A DNA stretch of 64,000 nucleotides from Quillaja saponaria. Its lineage: Eukaryota; Streptophyta; Magnoliopsida; Fabales; Quillajaceae. The notes beneath the pieces are model-generated. The model had not been told where the DNA came from. It ran no database searches and saw only the letters and a program-made list of their open reading frames with translations. The stretch's first letter is position 1. Each line of letters opens with the position of its first letter. A program made the position numbers and the translations under genes. Below, piece after piece: positions 11,876-23,465 of the stretch. The stretch is taken from assembly GCA_029379385.1 (NCBI GenBank), contig CM055611.1, positions 10,974,001-11,038,000 of the forward strand, given 5' to 3'.

Positions 11876-13402
11876 GTGTGCGCCATAAAGTTTGACTTCC
11901 CTGCCTCCAACAATGCAGCTGAGTACGAAGCTCTGATTTTGGGTCTCCGATGGGCCAGAGCAACTGGAGTGGATGAATTGAGAGTTTTTTGTGATTCTCA
12001 GTTAGTGGTGAAGCAGATAACGGGTGAGTATATAGCACGGGAGATCGCCATGATCCAATACCTGGAAAAGGTGAAACAACTCATTAGCCATTTCACGAAA
12101 GTAGTAGTACAGCATAGATACCAAGGAATATGAATGGGCGAGCGGATGAGCTCTCCAAGCTCCACGGATGTGTTAAGATGAAGGCTTGAATCCATACATT
12201 AAAAAGACCGAGTTATAAGGAGTCCGAGACTTTGGCTGTCGGCACGTCGGGTCCGTCATGGATGACTCCACTAGTGGATTATATACAATGGGGCGGGCTC
12301 CCTTCAGATACAGTTGAAGCAAAAGTTGTCAAAAGAAGAGGCGCAATATATTGCATAATACATGACCGTTTGTATAGGAGGTCCTATACTCGCCTGCGCA
12401 GAAAGTTTTGAGAACGGGATATTTTTGGCTTACCCTTCAAGAAGATGCCAAGTTGTGGGTGAAGAAGTGTGACAATTTCCAGAGGTCAGGCTAGGGTGCC
12501 AAGGTTACCCCTGAATAAATTAACATCCATCATCAGCCCTTGGCCCTTCGCTATATGGGGTTTGGATATTCTAGGACCTTTTCCTGGGGGAAGAACGGGA
12601 AAGGTGAAAAAGTTCATTTTGGTAACTTGTGATTACTTTACCAAATGGGCTAAAGCAGAGCCGACGACCTCAATCAATGCCAAAGCCGTGGAGAAGTTCT
12701 TGTGGAAACACATAATCTGTCATTTTGGAATACCAAAAGCCATAGTTACCGACCATGGAAGGCAGTTTGACAGCCGACCTACTAAATCCTGGTGCTCAGA
12801 ATTGGGAATTGACCTTATGTTTTTCATCGATAGCCTACCCTCAGGCTAACGGCCAGGCAGAAGCTGTTAACAAGGTACTCCTGGAAGAACTAAAGAAAAA
12901 GGTAGATCAGAATAAATTAGACTGGGAAGAACACTTACAGCAGGTTTTATGGTCATACCACACTACGTGGAAGATCGCGACGGGAGAAACGCCTTTCAAC
13001 CTCTACGGAATGGAGGCGGTCATACCAGTGGAAATAAGGGTTTCATCCCCTAGGGTTGAGACCTATTATGAGGAGAGCAATGAGACCGAAATAAGATCGA
13101 ACTTTGATTTGCTTGATGAGGTTAGGGAGAAAGCTCGCCTTCACCAGATTGTCCACTAATAGACCACAACCCGACACTTTAATGATAAGGTGAAACTAAG
13201 ACCTCTACAAGTGGGTGATTTTGTTCTAAGACTGAATCAATTCAAGAGTGGAAGCTCGGAATGAAAACTCAAGGAATCGTGGGAAGGTCCGTACCAAATT
13301 TCCAACATTGTGGATCCAGGGGCCTACAAAATCAAAGCAGAAGAGGGAAAAGTTCTCTCGAACAGCTTCAATGCGAGACATTTGAAAAAATATTACCATT
13401 AA
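11876..13402 (+). pseudogene. Tat pol C-terminal part: RNase H and integrase (broken)
   Basis: The RNase H part (11876-12133) has NNAAEYEALILGLRWA and FCDSQLVVKQITGEY, the acidic-residue motifs of the archaeal-type RNase H seen in Tat elements. The integrase core has WGLDILGPFPGG, FILVTCDYFTKWAKAEP, IVTDHGRQF and NGQAEAVNK, giving the D, D and E catalytic residues. It continues with WSYHTTWKIATGETPF and the C-terminal GDFVLR, then W.GPYQI and ARHLKKYYH before TAA at 13400. Internal stops, a frameshift near 12840 and stops near 13159 and 13265 break the reading frame. The N-terminal zinc-binding region around 12180-12460 is scrambled. Confidence 0.82.
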
Positions 13403-13542
13403 TGTAGATCGCCTTTTTCTGCAAATATTTTTCTCCTTCTAATTCTGCTTGTAAAAATTAATGTAGATCGTTTACTTTGTTCATTTTAATGTTACAAATC
13501 TAAATCTTTTTTTAGGCAACAAGGATTTATCCCAAGTACAAG

Positions 13543-13999
13543 AAATCTCCAAACCCAGGGGTGAGAACGATTGAGGTTCACCTGGTCGATCCAACGACCC
13601 TAACAGTGAACCCAACCTCTCGATGCTCGTGGTCAAGGCAAGCGAGGCCGCCAGGTTTCCATCCTGCGATCCGAGCCTCCGCCGAGTTCACTGAAGATCT
13701 CCAAACCAGGGGGCGAGAACGGTTGAGGTTCACCTAGTCGATCCAATGACCCTGACAATGAACCTGACCTCCCGGTGCTAGCGGTCAAGGCAAGTGTGGC
13801 CGCCAGGTTTCCGTCCTACGGTCCGAGCCTCTGCCGAGTTCGCTCAAGATCTCCAAACCTAGGGGCGAGAACTGTTGAGGTTCACCTATTCGATCCAACG
13901 ACCCTAACAGTGAACCCAACCTCTCGATGCTCGTGGTCAAGGCAAGCGAGGCCAGCCAGATTTCCATACTGTAGTCCGAGCCTCCGTCGAGTTTACTCG
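13543..13999. repeat. 152-bp tandem repeat, three copies
   Basis: The marker ATCTCCAAAC recurs at about 13545, 13697 and 13849, giving a period of 152 bp. Each unit runs from this marker through GAGGTTCACCT and GGTCAAGGCAAG to a GTCCGAGCCTC-like end. The third unit ends near 13999 and has a small insertion. The array sits in the untranslated region after integrase, a place where Tat-lineage elements often carry tandem repeats. Open frames across it exist only because the unit lacks stops. Confidence 0.9.
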
Positions 14000-14248
14000 G
14001 AAGAAATGCGAGGAGTTGGCCAAATCATCCCACTCAGACTTTAAGGCAGACTCTAAAAGGAGATCCGACCTTATACACTACGCGGGACAGCTTCAAGCCT
14101 CATTAAGGTAGATCGCCTGTTTGTTTTAAAGTTCATTACGCAGACTTGCAATTTAGAGTTGGCCAAATCATAATCATAAAGATGGGTTAAATGCTTAATA
14201 AAAATTAATTAAAATTCACTACAAAAATTCAAACAAGTGTCCCTAGAA

Positions 14249-16479
14249 CTATTGATCGCCTAAATCCGGTTCTATGGCCTCCTCGTCCACGGCGCCCTCG
14301 TCTTCAAATCCCTCTTCCTTGTCAGCTTTAGCCTCGGCGAGCATCTTCGCCAGCCTCTCCTCCTCTTCGACTTCTTCCTCACCAGGTCACTTCACCATAC
14401 CCGATTGCCGACCCATCCATTCGTGTACAGACGAATGCCATGATCATAGATCACTTTTCGACAATCGTCATAATTTTTGAAATTCTCCACAACTATCCGG
14501 GCCTCCTTTTTGGATACCTCCAGTTTGGCTCTCAGCTTGGCAATCTCCTCGTCTTTCTCTTCCCTCAATTGGACCACCTCAGATTCAATTTCTTCTCTAA
14601 GGAGATTTGCCTCCTCGTTTTGCTTATGGCACTTGTCGAGCCACCCTTCCACCTTAGCCCCCAAACACAAGACTTCGGCTTGCAGTGACTCAAATTGTTT
14701 TGAAGCAGCTCGCCCTTCAACCTCGGCCTTTTCCACTTGGATTAACCGAGCCTTTAAATTCTCATTTTCTTGAATGGTACCGAGCAGTTTGTCCGTGGAA
14801 TATTCGGCGTCCTCCTGGGCTTTCTTCAACTTTGTGTACAAGGACGCCTGGTATTGGAGGAACTGCAACCAACAATATCACATCAATAATATGCCACAAA
14901 CATTACAAGTCATAAAGGTCATCCTTATCTGAACGTCAGTAGACAGTCCGGTAATAAATGCGCTCTCCAGATGAAGATCGTCTATCAGGGCAGTGTCCGC
15001 AGGCAAGGTACTCCCCCTCGCTACGGCATAGGCCGCACTGGGGATATTGCTGATGTAGGCATCCCTAAGGATGCCTAGGAACGTGTGCCAGAACCTTGGC
15101 CAGAGAAAAGCCATCTGGTCCGATTTGCTCCCTCGAGGTGGGCTCTACCCTCCCCTTCTTATGCGAGCGAACTGATTTGGGACGAGGTCTGCATGGATTG
15201 TACTCAAGGGCAACACGCCCTCTGTTGTCTCTTGTCCAGGACTCTTCCTGAGCCCGGGGAATGGAGGATACTTCGGATATGTCTTTGGGAGGCCGAGCTT
15301 GGCTTTGACCTTTTGGGCGCTCTCATACCCTTCTTCATCGACCTTTTTCCCTTAGAGTTTGAAGCCTTTTCAGCTCTCTCTCTTAAGGCCTCGAGACGCC
15401 GCCTGGTTTCTAGCCTGTTCTTGTGTCAGACCCATATTTGCAAAGCAAGAAATCAAAAAATTCAGTAACAATAAATGACCAATATCATTCAATAAAAGCA
15501 CGACGTTGCGTGGTGCGAACTAAAATCCAACTCGGATAAACTTATCCTCACCAGGATCGGGCCAGAAGTAAAAAATGTAATGTCAAAAAGCCCGTCCCTT
15601 TGAAACTTCTTGTACTTGACAATTTTATAGTACTTCTTGCGCTGTACTCAAGTCATCTTCAGAGGTTTCCTAGGCCTCCATATTCGTAAAACCCCCATGT
15701 GGTGCAGTAAACCTGTAGGGCGATGAGCCTGAACGAAGAAGTACCGGAGTTTTCATTCCTTGTTGTTGTCAGGATGTCCTTGGTACATGTCGAACTTGGC
15801 AGAAAAATATATCCACCCCCTCGACGTGTTCTTAATTTGATTAAGATGCTTGAACACAGTCAAGGATGAGCGAATCTGTAAAGTGTGACAGATGCCAATG
15901 AAGGTTATCAGAAATCGCCATCCGTTAGGAGTGATCTGAACTGGACAGATACCGAGGGCGTTTCAACATTTTGACAATAAAATGGTGGAAAGGATAGCGA
16001 ACCCCAACCTTCAGGTATTCCTTATAAAAGCATAAAGTGTTCGGGCGAGAGTGATGCTGGCAATCTCCGTAAGAACCGACCTTGTAAAATTTGGCCCCGA
16101 CTTGTTCAAAATACCGCTTGCGTGCAAGCTTTAACTTTTGGTCACTTATGACATTCTCAATGGCGTTTACAACGGTGATGTTAGTTTGAGGCCAGAAAAT
16201 CGCCATATCATTGTCAGATTCTTCGTCCTCGTCCTGTTCGGGCGAGAAGCGAGCCAGAGCAGTGGCCTCGTCCTCATCCTCGAAGCTCTCAAACTCGGTG
16301 TTTTCTGAGCTGGGATGTGGACGAATGATAAGGTAGGGAAGGCGAAAGAACCTTTCCCTTCCCTGGTCGGTATTTAGGCTTCTCACCCACAGGTACTATG
16401 GTGCTATCTGCCGAGTGGCCATCTGACTTGTCGAAGTCTCGAAGGGCAGGGCTGATGGAGTATCTCCCTCACTAGACAT
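14249..16479 (-). pseudogene. antisense accessory ORF of the Tat element (PF04195-like, coiled coil, acidic tail)
   Basis: This gene runs opposite to pol. The start at 16479 gives MSSEGDTPSALPFETSTSQM, then an in-frame TAG at about 16396. It continues through an acidic stretch (FESFEDEDE, EQDEDEESDND) and YLKVGVRYPFHHFIVKML. After a one-base shift near 15940 come NGWRFLITFIGICHTLQ and GWIYFSAKFD. This resembles the 'putative gypsy-type transposon' domain (PF04195), known as an extra ORF in plant Tat elements. Farther on (14868-14392) is a long Lys/Glu/Leu coiled coil with heptad-like spacing, then an acidic tail (GEEEVEEEERLAKML...) ending at 14249. Its molecular role is unknown. Nonsense and frameshift changes make it a relic here. 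Confidence 0.7.
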
Positions 16480-16637
16480 GTTAACTGAACAACGGAACGG
16501 ATGAAAAGTTTTCAAGTTTAGAAGCTCGTACCTAGTGATGAAAGAAAGCGTGCAGAAAGTTTATCTCCCGAGTAGTCGAGCTGGTTGAACGCAAATTGGC
16601 AAAGCTTCGCGACAGAAATCTTAAAGTAGGGCACGAA

Positions 16638-17350
16638 TGTGGGGTTTGTGGAACCTTATATAGGCCTCAAAGGTTTGCCTCGCACTTTGCGCCCACACAC
16701 CACACCGCCATGTGGCACTGTCACGATTTCGTCCAATAACAGTGTAAAGCCCGACCCGGTATTCAAAGAATTATAATATGACCAAATGGCGTCAGAAAGT
16801 TTGACCCAGACCCACGTGATTTGCCTCGGGTTTTCCACGTGGCTACCGATGACTTGAGCGCCTTTGCTTCTTGCTACCTCACACGCCAGATAAAGTTCGA
16901 TCCTAGTGGCGACCTTAATGATCGTTCTGGTCGTTCTGGGTTGTTTTGATCGGGTCCTTTTTTTATGGGACTTAGTGTTAATCTATAATGACATCCAATG
17001 AGAGCATGCCACGTGGCCGTTGCGTATTCACTTGCATACTTGAACAGTTCCAGTGGCCCGTGCTAGTGCTCTTCTACTCTATATATACATGTCATTTTCC
17101 TGAGGAGGGTAAGAATAACCAAAAGTGAAAGTCTTTTTCAAGTTAGCTCTCCTCTTCTTACCATTTACTGAGCTCTTCGCCTTTTGACTTGCGCATCGGA
17201 GGATCTTGGGAGTTCATCCCGGACTCGACTCCCGTCCTCTATTTTGCAGGACACGATATTGCCAGGAAGCCAGGTCGCCGAAAGGTCATCCGAAGGCTAC
17301 TTCAAGACCGTTCATTCCCGTAACCCATGCAGATTAACTTTGCATTAACA
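16638..17350 (+). repeat. candidate 3' LTR of the Tat element
   Basis: The stretch starts TGTGGGGT, ends TTAACA and lies between the antisense ORF and the next element. A plus-strand TATA motif (CTATATATAC, 17079-17088) precedes a sequence shaped like an R-U5 region. A matching 5' LTR is not in the window, so the edges are inferred from TG...CA ends and the start of the neighbouring repeat. Confidence 0.45.
16654..16664 (-). promoter_or_regulatory. TATA box for the antisense ORF
   Basis: On the minus strand the sequence reads CCTATATAAGG, about 180 bp upstream of the antisense ORF start at 16479. That spacing fits a TATA box with a leader of roughly 150 nt. It suggests the antisense gene had its own promoter within or beside the 3' LTR. 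Confidence 0.45.
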
Positions 17351-20300
17351 ATTTCCTTCCAATTTTGATTCATAAGTGTTTGTCAAGATTTATTTCTTGT
17401 TAATCATTTGCCACTTTGGTTTTGAAAATGAATTGTTGATTCATCTGTTGTTTTTGACTTGCAATGGTCATAGGTATTGATTCTTTATAATTCACCTTAC
17501 GCACTGATTGACTAATGAGACTTTAGCTGGTGTTAAGTGTGGGATATCACGAACATGGATATTGTTGATAAAGGTAATACTTCCAATTCTTAGATTTAAT
17601 TGTAGTGAGTAGGATCTTAATAGGGTAATGTGTTTTTTTAGTTTGGCTCAAATTCACTTATTGCATTAAATTAGGCATTTTAAAGTTATTTGAAACTACT
17701 TTTTAATATTAGTATGTATCCAATTTTAGTGCACTTTTAGCACTTAGCTAAATTAATTACCTATGGGAGTGCTGATTTTATTAGTGCTTGTGGTTTTTGA
17801 AAACCACTTAGTTCGCCAATGGTTTTAAATTTTTATGTATGAATATTAGTTTTTTTATTATTTTTAGCAGTCAGTGTGTCTTAGTCAGTTTACGTGTTAG
17901 TTTCGTTAAAGGTATTAATGTTAATGTCACACCCCTCATGGAAGCATGACTGGCCGGAGGAATGGTAACTAAATCTCTGTAACCCTGACTCAAATAAAGG
18001 AACGATAATGACTTTTGACTAACCAATGATTAAAAAGTTTGTTGATTAAAACAAATCACAACTTACTGAAAATTTTGGTAAAGGTTCCTGACAATATGGG
18101 ACATTCCTTAAAATACAACCTTATAAACTCTTATCCTAGGCGCACCTGGATCTTAATTTCGAAATAAAAATAATTTCTTAAAAAAACTTTCATGTGTTGG
18201 CTCTTATCAACCATAGGTAATTTTAAACAAGAATGATTCAACTAACTCACTAAAATATTGCACTAGCACATTTATATAAATACACATACAATTGAACATA
18301 ATAATCTAGCCCCCAAAGGCAACAATTAACCACTCACCCGTAACCAATTCCATTCGTCACTCACACTTGCTTCCTCACATCATATCATGTCCACATTAGA
18401 ATTCGGAATTGAAATTCATATTCCCAAATAATTTTTTAGTTCATAAACGTTATTGTTATAATCTTTTAATTACTAAGCTTCTATCTCAACTTATATAGGT
18501 TTCTTTACAAAAGTTTTACATTAAGCTATTGCATGTCAATTAATATGAATTGACTTTATGTGATAGGGTTAATAATAAAAAAACATTTTAAATGTCTTGG
18601 CAATGCATAGGGTAGAAGAAACCATTAGAATAAATAGAAAGCACTTAGTGAGTTAGAGATGTTGAAACTGTCTAAACTTGGGCTTTGGACCAGTGTCCAC
18701 TTTAAAGCTCATATCTTTCTCTAGGAAATTCTGAATCTAGTTTCATAAAATTTATAAAATACTAGACACATGCATCTTTATAATGGTATATCATTTGTAA
18801 TTTTTAGATTTGTATATCAATACAGTTTATTCTTTGAATTTACATCAAATTCTATAAAACGCAGGATTTTGACGGCTTTGACCTTACCTAAGTTAATTAA
18901 ACATAACTTTCTCTAGGAAAAACGAAATCCAATTCTATTTGTTAGGTTTATTAATAGACAAGTATATCTATCTTTTCTATTTAGAAACTTTTCTTAAAAT
19001 GTGTCTTGAACCCACTCAATTCCTTACATGAACCGAAAATAGGACATTAAAAATCCTGCATAACCTATTACTCCTAGGCATTTTATAACTACCTGAAGGA
19101 CAACTTTAATTCTGATTTATGTATGTATATATATAGATACATTATACATATACATCCCTAGAAATCAACATTAATTCTTTAAGTCTACATTACTTATATT
19201 CTAAGCATCAAATTCATGTTAAATTAATCAATTAAAATCAATTAAAGACTTGAACTATTATTTCCAATATCAATCCATTCAAGTTCCAAGATTTTCCTAT
19301 CTTTAACCATTTAACAATTGATACTTTACTTTGTGTTCTTAGATTTTTTTTTTTTTTTTAAATTTAAATAATCCTTAACTACATAAATTTAAATATACCA
19401 AGTTTTGTTCATTATCTTATAACTAATTCTGTTAAACACTTTGTCAAGCATCTTTAGGGCATAAATTCCTTTCCTCATTGTCCAACAAATGTGATCTACC
19501 TTAAACCTATATCTTTATTTTGACTAATTCATCTATTTTCTAATCACTATTTTCCAAGAAATATGCTCTATCTTGAACCGTTATTTTACTTCCCTGATGC
19601 ATCTAATTTCTAGTTTGGGACAAAATTGCAATAGTTAACCTTAAGTGCTGTTTAATGACTTTCTTTTCTATCATTATGATTCATAACTGTTGCTACTTCT
19701 CAGACCCACCATCCATCTTGCTACCTACCATGTCATGTAAAATGACTTTCAGGTTTTGATTTTGTATAATCAAACAATTTGATATGATTTGGACTTAAAT
19801 TCTCAGCTCTTGTTTTCCAGCAATAACAATGAAAACCTCATAATTCAATTTTAACTACTAGTGCTAATATTGTAGTTTTAAATGCCCCTAACTCAATTAG
19901 CATTAAACAAAGTGGTTGGGGTAGGTCCTACATAAGATGTGTTTCCAAAACCAGGTACTTTGATTTCATCAAAGTCTGTTGTGAACTAAATTCATATAAT
20001 GTAGAAAGTTAAATAATTTTGTGATTGATTCTCTATGAGACCCATGACTATTATTATATATATACACATTGACTAGCTTAAAAGATTTTCTTCCACTACT
20101 AAAATGATTAGCTTAAAAGATTATGTCTTGTGTGATCACATGCTACATGTTTACAAAAGAAACTTCTCATGGCATTTTATAGCCTAATATGCCTTAATTG
20201 CTACATTGTACACAAAATTTTTGGCACTATCTTTGAAGTGCACAAGCGAAGCAATCAGCCATCCATATCAATAACTCCGCCATTATCTCAAACTCTACAT

Positions 20301-23205
20301 TCGTAGTAGAAAAGGCAAACTAAAATCAAACTTAGATTTTTACCTTCCACACAAGCATGGCAAGCAACTCCCAATAAGATAGCAGACCCACAACTGTTCC
20401 TGTCCATTTCAAGTCGTTCAACAATAAAGCAAGAACAAGGAAGCAAAGACTGAAATTGGAGCTCAAGAAAGTGTTGCACGGTCAAGGCAAGTAGAGCACG
20501 AGCAACACAAGAACAAAACATACAAAGAGAATTCAATTGGCATCCAATAATAGACAAAAAGACTGTGAGGGTTAGAACCAAGGAAGAGGAGGGAGGTGCT
20601 ATCTCCCCCTCGATTTCAGTTGCCAGCTTGTCTGAGGAAGGCAGCTAGCCCACCTACAAAAGAACCACAACTGCTACTCTACAAACAGCACCCATTGAGG
20701 AGAAAAGGAAGAAGGGCCAACTGCAATTGCTGCTGCCTAAAACGAGCTGACCGCCAAAGTGGTCAGTAAGGAAAAATATAGAAAGAGATTGGTTGCCAAC
20801 GAGGTGCTATGGAGCTCAGCTGGATGAGGAAATCATGAAAGCAAAAACAAGGGAAGAAAGAGCTAGATCATGAAACAAAAAAATGAAGATAAAAATAGAA
20901 AGCAAGGAAGTCTACGGTCAGCAAAAAGAAAAATTCAAGGGTAAGGTGGTCAAAGTCATTTGCTTAAGAAAATATGTGGTTGATATTAGTCTCTTCTTCT
21001 TCTTTTTTTTTTTTTTTTAATATGTATGTATATATATATATTTTTTCTTGTATACTTACTCTAATTTAATTTATTCATTGAATTAATTTATTGACTTTAT
21101 TTTACTTGATTCACAATTTTATTTACTTCCCAACAATAAATTTATACACCAAAATTTTAAATGTACTCTAATATATCGAGGTATAACATATTTAATTAAT
21201 TCGTTTAAGCATTTATTATTATTATTTTTATAATAAAAATTTATATATTATGTCTAGAACTCGATTTTTCTTTATTGGGTTATAACAGTCGAGTTAGGAA
21301 ATTAATGAGGTGAAATAAAAGTTGATAGGAATGTAAGTTTGAAAGTGATGATAAATGGTGATTGAGTGAATAATGAAAAGGGAAACAAGAACAAATTTTA
21401 TAAGCTAGAGAAATCATACATTTCAGGTGTCCTAAGGACTGAATTAGGTTAGGAGTTCTAAAGAGAAAATGTAGCTTATAGTATGGAGATGATATCCGAG
21501 AATTTTCATAACTTGATTCAAAGTATATTTATTGGTATAGTTATTAGATTACAACTAGGTTCATACATGGTTTTTAGTGAGCTTCAGTCAATTAGGGAGA
21601 CTTTGTCAAGGGTTGTGGTTGAAATTAGATGAGGACTTACGAATAAAAGTTGTTCCTAACATATTAAAGGATAAATCTGGAGAAATTCCTTGTAGTGTAT
21701 TTTGGAGGTATTGGAAGTCATGGTTATAATTTTCTGGTCTTGACTGTACCTGTTTTGAAGTAATTGATGTTAGGGGGTCTTAAAATATGAAATAAGAGTA
21801 GAGTTCTAAAGATTAAATGTTCCTAACACCTTGATAAGCTAGATTGGAAATTTTCGTAATTTAACATTCAAATATGAGAATTCTTTAAGCATCAAAATCA
21901 AAGGTTGTCAGCTAGAAATTTGTGCAGTGCCTGTTTTTGATCATGTGATGAATTAAGTAAGCTCAAGGCTGATTTTAAGATATTTTTCTAAGTAAGAAAG
22001 ACAGTTAATGCCCTGAAGATAGATAATGTTTAAACTTGGTTTTGTTGAATTAGATTAAGCTTGTAAGTTGAAAATAAACATATATTCGATAAGCGTTGTG
22101 AAAATGCCTAAAAGAAGTAAATTTTAAATAAATACTTGAAATTTAATAACTCTTGATTTTCATAATTAAAATGTTATAACTTATGAAATTTGTAAACTTA
22201 ATAATACTTGAAAATTGTAATTACAGCTTCGGAAAGTGTTGTTGAGTCAACAACATGCATGAACGCAAGAGTAAGTAACGAAGGAGATCAGTAAAAGGTG
22301 AGTGGTTAATTGTGACCTTTTGGTTGCTGGATTAGTGTGTTGATTGTTTGATGTATCTATGTATATAGTGGTAAATAAGAATCATATTGCTATGATTGAC
22401 TATTTGAATTATGTTGTTGTTTGAAATTATTTGTAACTGATAAGGGCCAACGAATTGTTTTTTCTTTTTGAAATGATTTTTACTCCTAAAATAAAATCCT
22501 AGTGCACCTAGGATATTTTAAGATATTCTAATTCTAATAAGTGTTTTAAAAAGATATTTGAGTACTTAACCCCAGTAGATGGATTTAGAGAAGGAGATTC
22601 AGTGATTCTAATTTCAATAATTCTGTTTAGTGCTTTGCGTGCTTTAAATACTTTGATAGTTTTGTTGGATTGTACAAAATACTAGTTGAAATGTGCTTGT
22701 TATGTTTTTGTAATCTTGCATGTATAACTTTAGTGGTTTGTAATTAATGATATGTTGATATTAATTGATTATATATTATATATGTGTGTGTTAAGTGATG
22801 CTAGTACCCTTTGGGTATGATTTTTCACTCATTGAATCCAGTAGGACTCACCCCTCTTTGTTTACATTTTTTTAGTAACAAGATCTTAAAGGAAGTCTAC
22901 CACCAACACGGGGCTTGCCAAGTATTTGATGGCAAGGTAAAATTCAGAATCTCATACTTGAAGTCAAAAATGAAAGTTTGCAGTCATACTAAAGCTGTGG
23001 GGTGTTTGGTCTTATGTTGTATAATATTTTAGTAAATTATTATATGTAGTAAACAAACATTTACAGTTAACTCCTGTTTTATGAAGTTTGTTTTTATGTA
23101 ATGGTTTAGTCAAGAGTCATATGTATTCAATTGTGATAAGTCAGGGTTATGTAGGTTTAGTTATCCAATCCTCCTACCAATCATGCCTCTGTGAGGGGTG
23201 TGACA
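17351..23205 (+). repeat. long LTR-type repeat, family A, copy 2 (interrupted)
   Basis: From 17351 the sequence follows copy 1 (3719 onwards) closely, breaks at 17924, resumes at 21288 and ends with the same GTGAGGGGTGTGACA at 23205. Without the insertion it is about 2.5 kb. With copy 1 it could be the 5' and 3' LTR of one element whose interior was replaced by the LINE and Tat pieces, or these could be independent copies. Homology begins exactly where the L7 gene ends in copy 1. Confidence 0.75.
17925..21287 (-). mobile_element. solo LTR of family A, inserted in reverse into copy 2
   Basis: The plus strand begins TGTCACACCCCTCATG and ends GGGTTATAACA. Its reverse complement therefore starts TGTTATAACCC and ends GGGGTGTGACA, the family A ends. 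It is 3,363 bp long with no internal domain. The flanks are GTTAA (17920-17924) and GTCGA (21288-21292). The empty site in copy 1 (4257-4261) reads GTCAA, so both flanks look like decayed copies of one 5-bp target duplication. ORFs inside (for example near 20288-20581) show no recognisable domain. Confidence 0.82.
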
Positions 23206-23465
23206 AATGTAATTAGGAATTATATGTTTGTATTTTTAGGCATGTTCCACATTGCAAGGAACTTCTACCGAAATTTTTAATAATTTGTTATATGTTTTAG
23301 AAAACAAACTTTTATAGTTAAACTTATGTTTTATAAAATTTACTATTATTCTTTAGTTTATTCATTAGTCGTGTTTTTTTTTTTTTTTTTTTTGAAGTCA
23401 GGGTTACGGATGTTTGGTTATCCATTCCTTTGGCCAGTCATACCTCTTGTGTGGGTTATGAAAAA
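23206..23465 (+). repeat. extra copy of the family A LTR 3' end
   Basis: This repeats the last quarter of the LTR: GGCATGTTCCACATTGC, a T tract, GTTTGGTTATCCATTC and a degraded AGTCATACCTCTTGTG end. It follows directly after the end of copy 2, so it is either a second truncated insertion or a local tandem duplication. Confidence 0.65.

Larger units (their letters stand above)
11870..17350 (+). mobile_element. Tat-type Ty3/gypsy element, 3' half
   Basis: The order is archaeal-type RNase H, integrase, tandem repeats, a long antisense ORF, then an LTR-like end. A second (archaeal-type) RNase H beside integrase and extra ORFs between pol and the 3' LTR are typical of the Tat lineage (Ogre, Retand, Grande). 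gag, protease and reverse transcriptase are missing on the left, where LINE sequence begins. GC content is visibly higher than in the surrounding DNA, so it may be a younger or different insertion. The right edge at 17350 is set by the start of the long LTR repeat copy 2. Confidence 0.75.

Noticed and set aside
13775..14044. Plus-strand ORF across the 152-bp repeats
   Set aside because: It consists of two repeat units read in one frame, with no domain. The openness comes from a stop-poor repeat.
14274..14480. Ser-rich plus-strand ORF
   Set aside because: It is the complement of the acidic tail of the antisense Tat ORF; GAG/GAA codons read backwards give Ser and Leu.
20288..20581. Cys-rich minus-strand ORF in the solo LTR
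   Set aside because: LTR sequence with no recognisable motif; not conserved as an ORF in the other copies.
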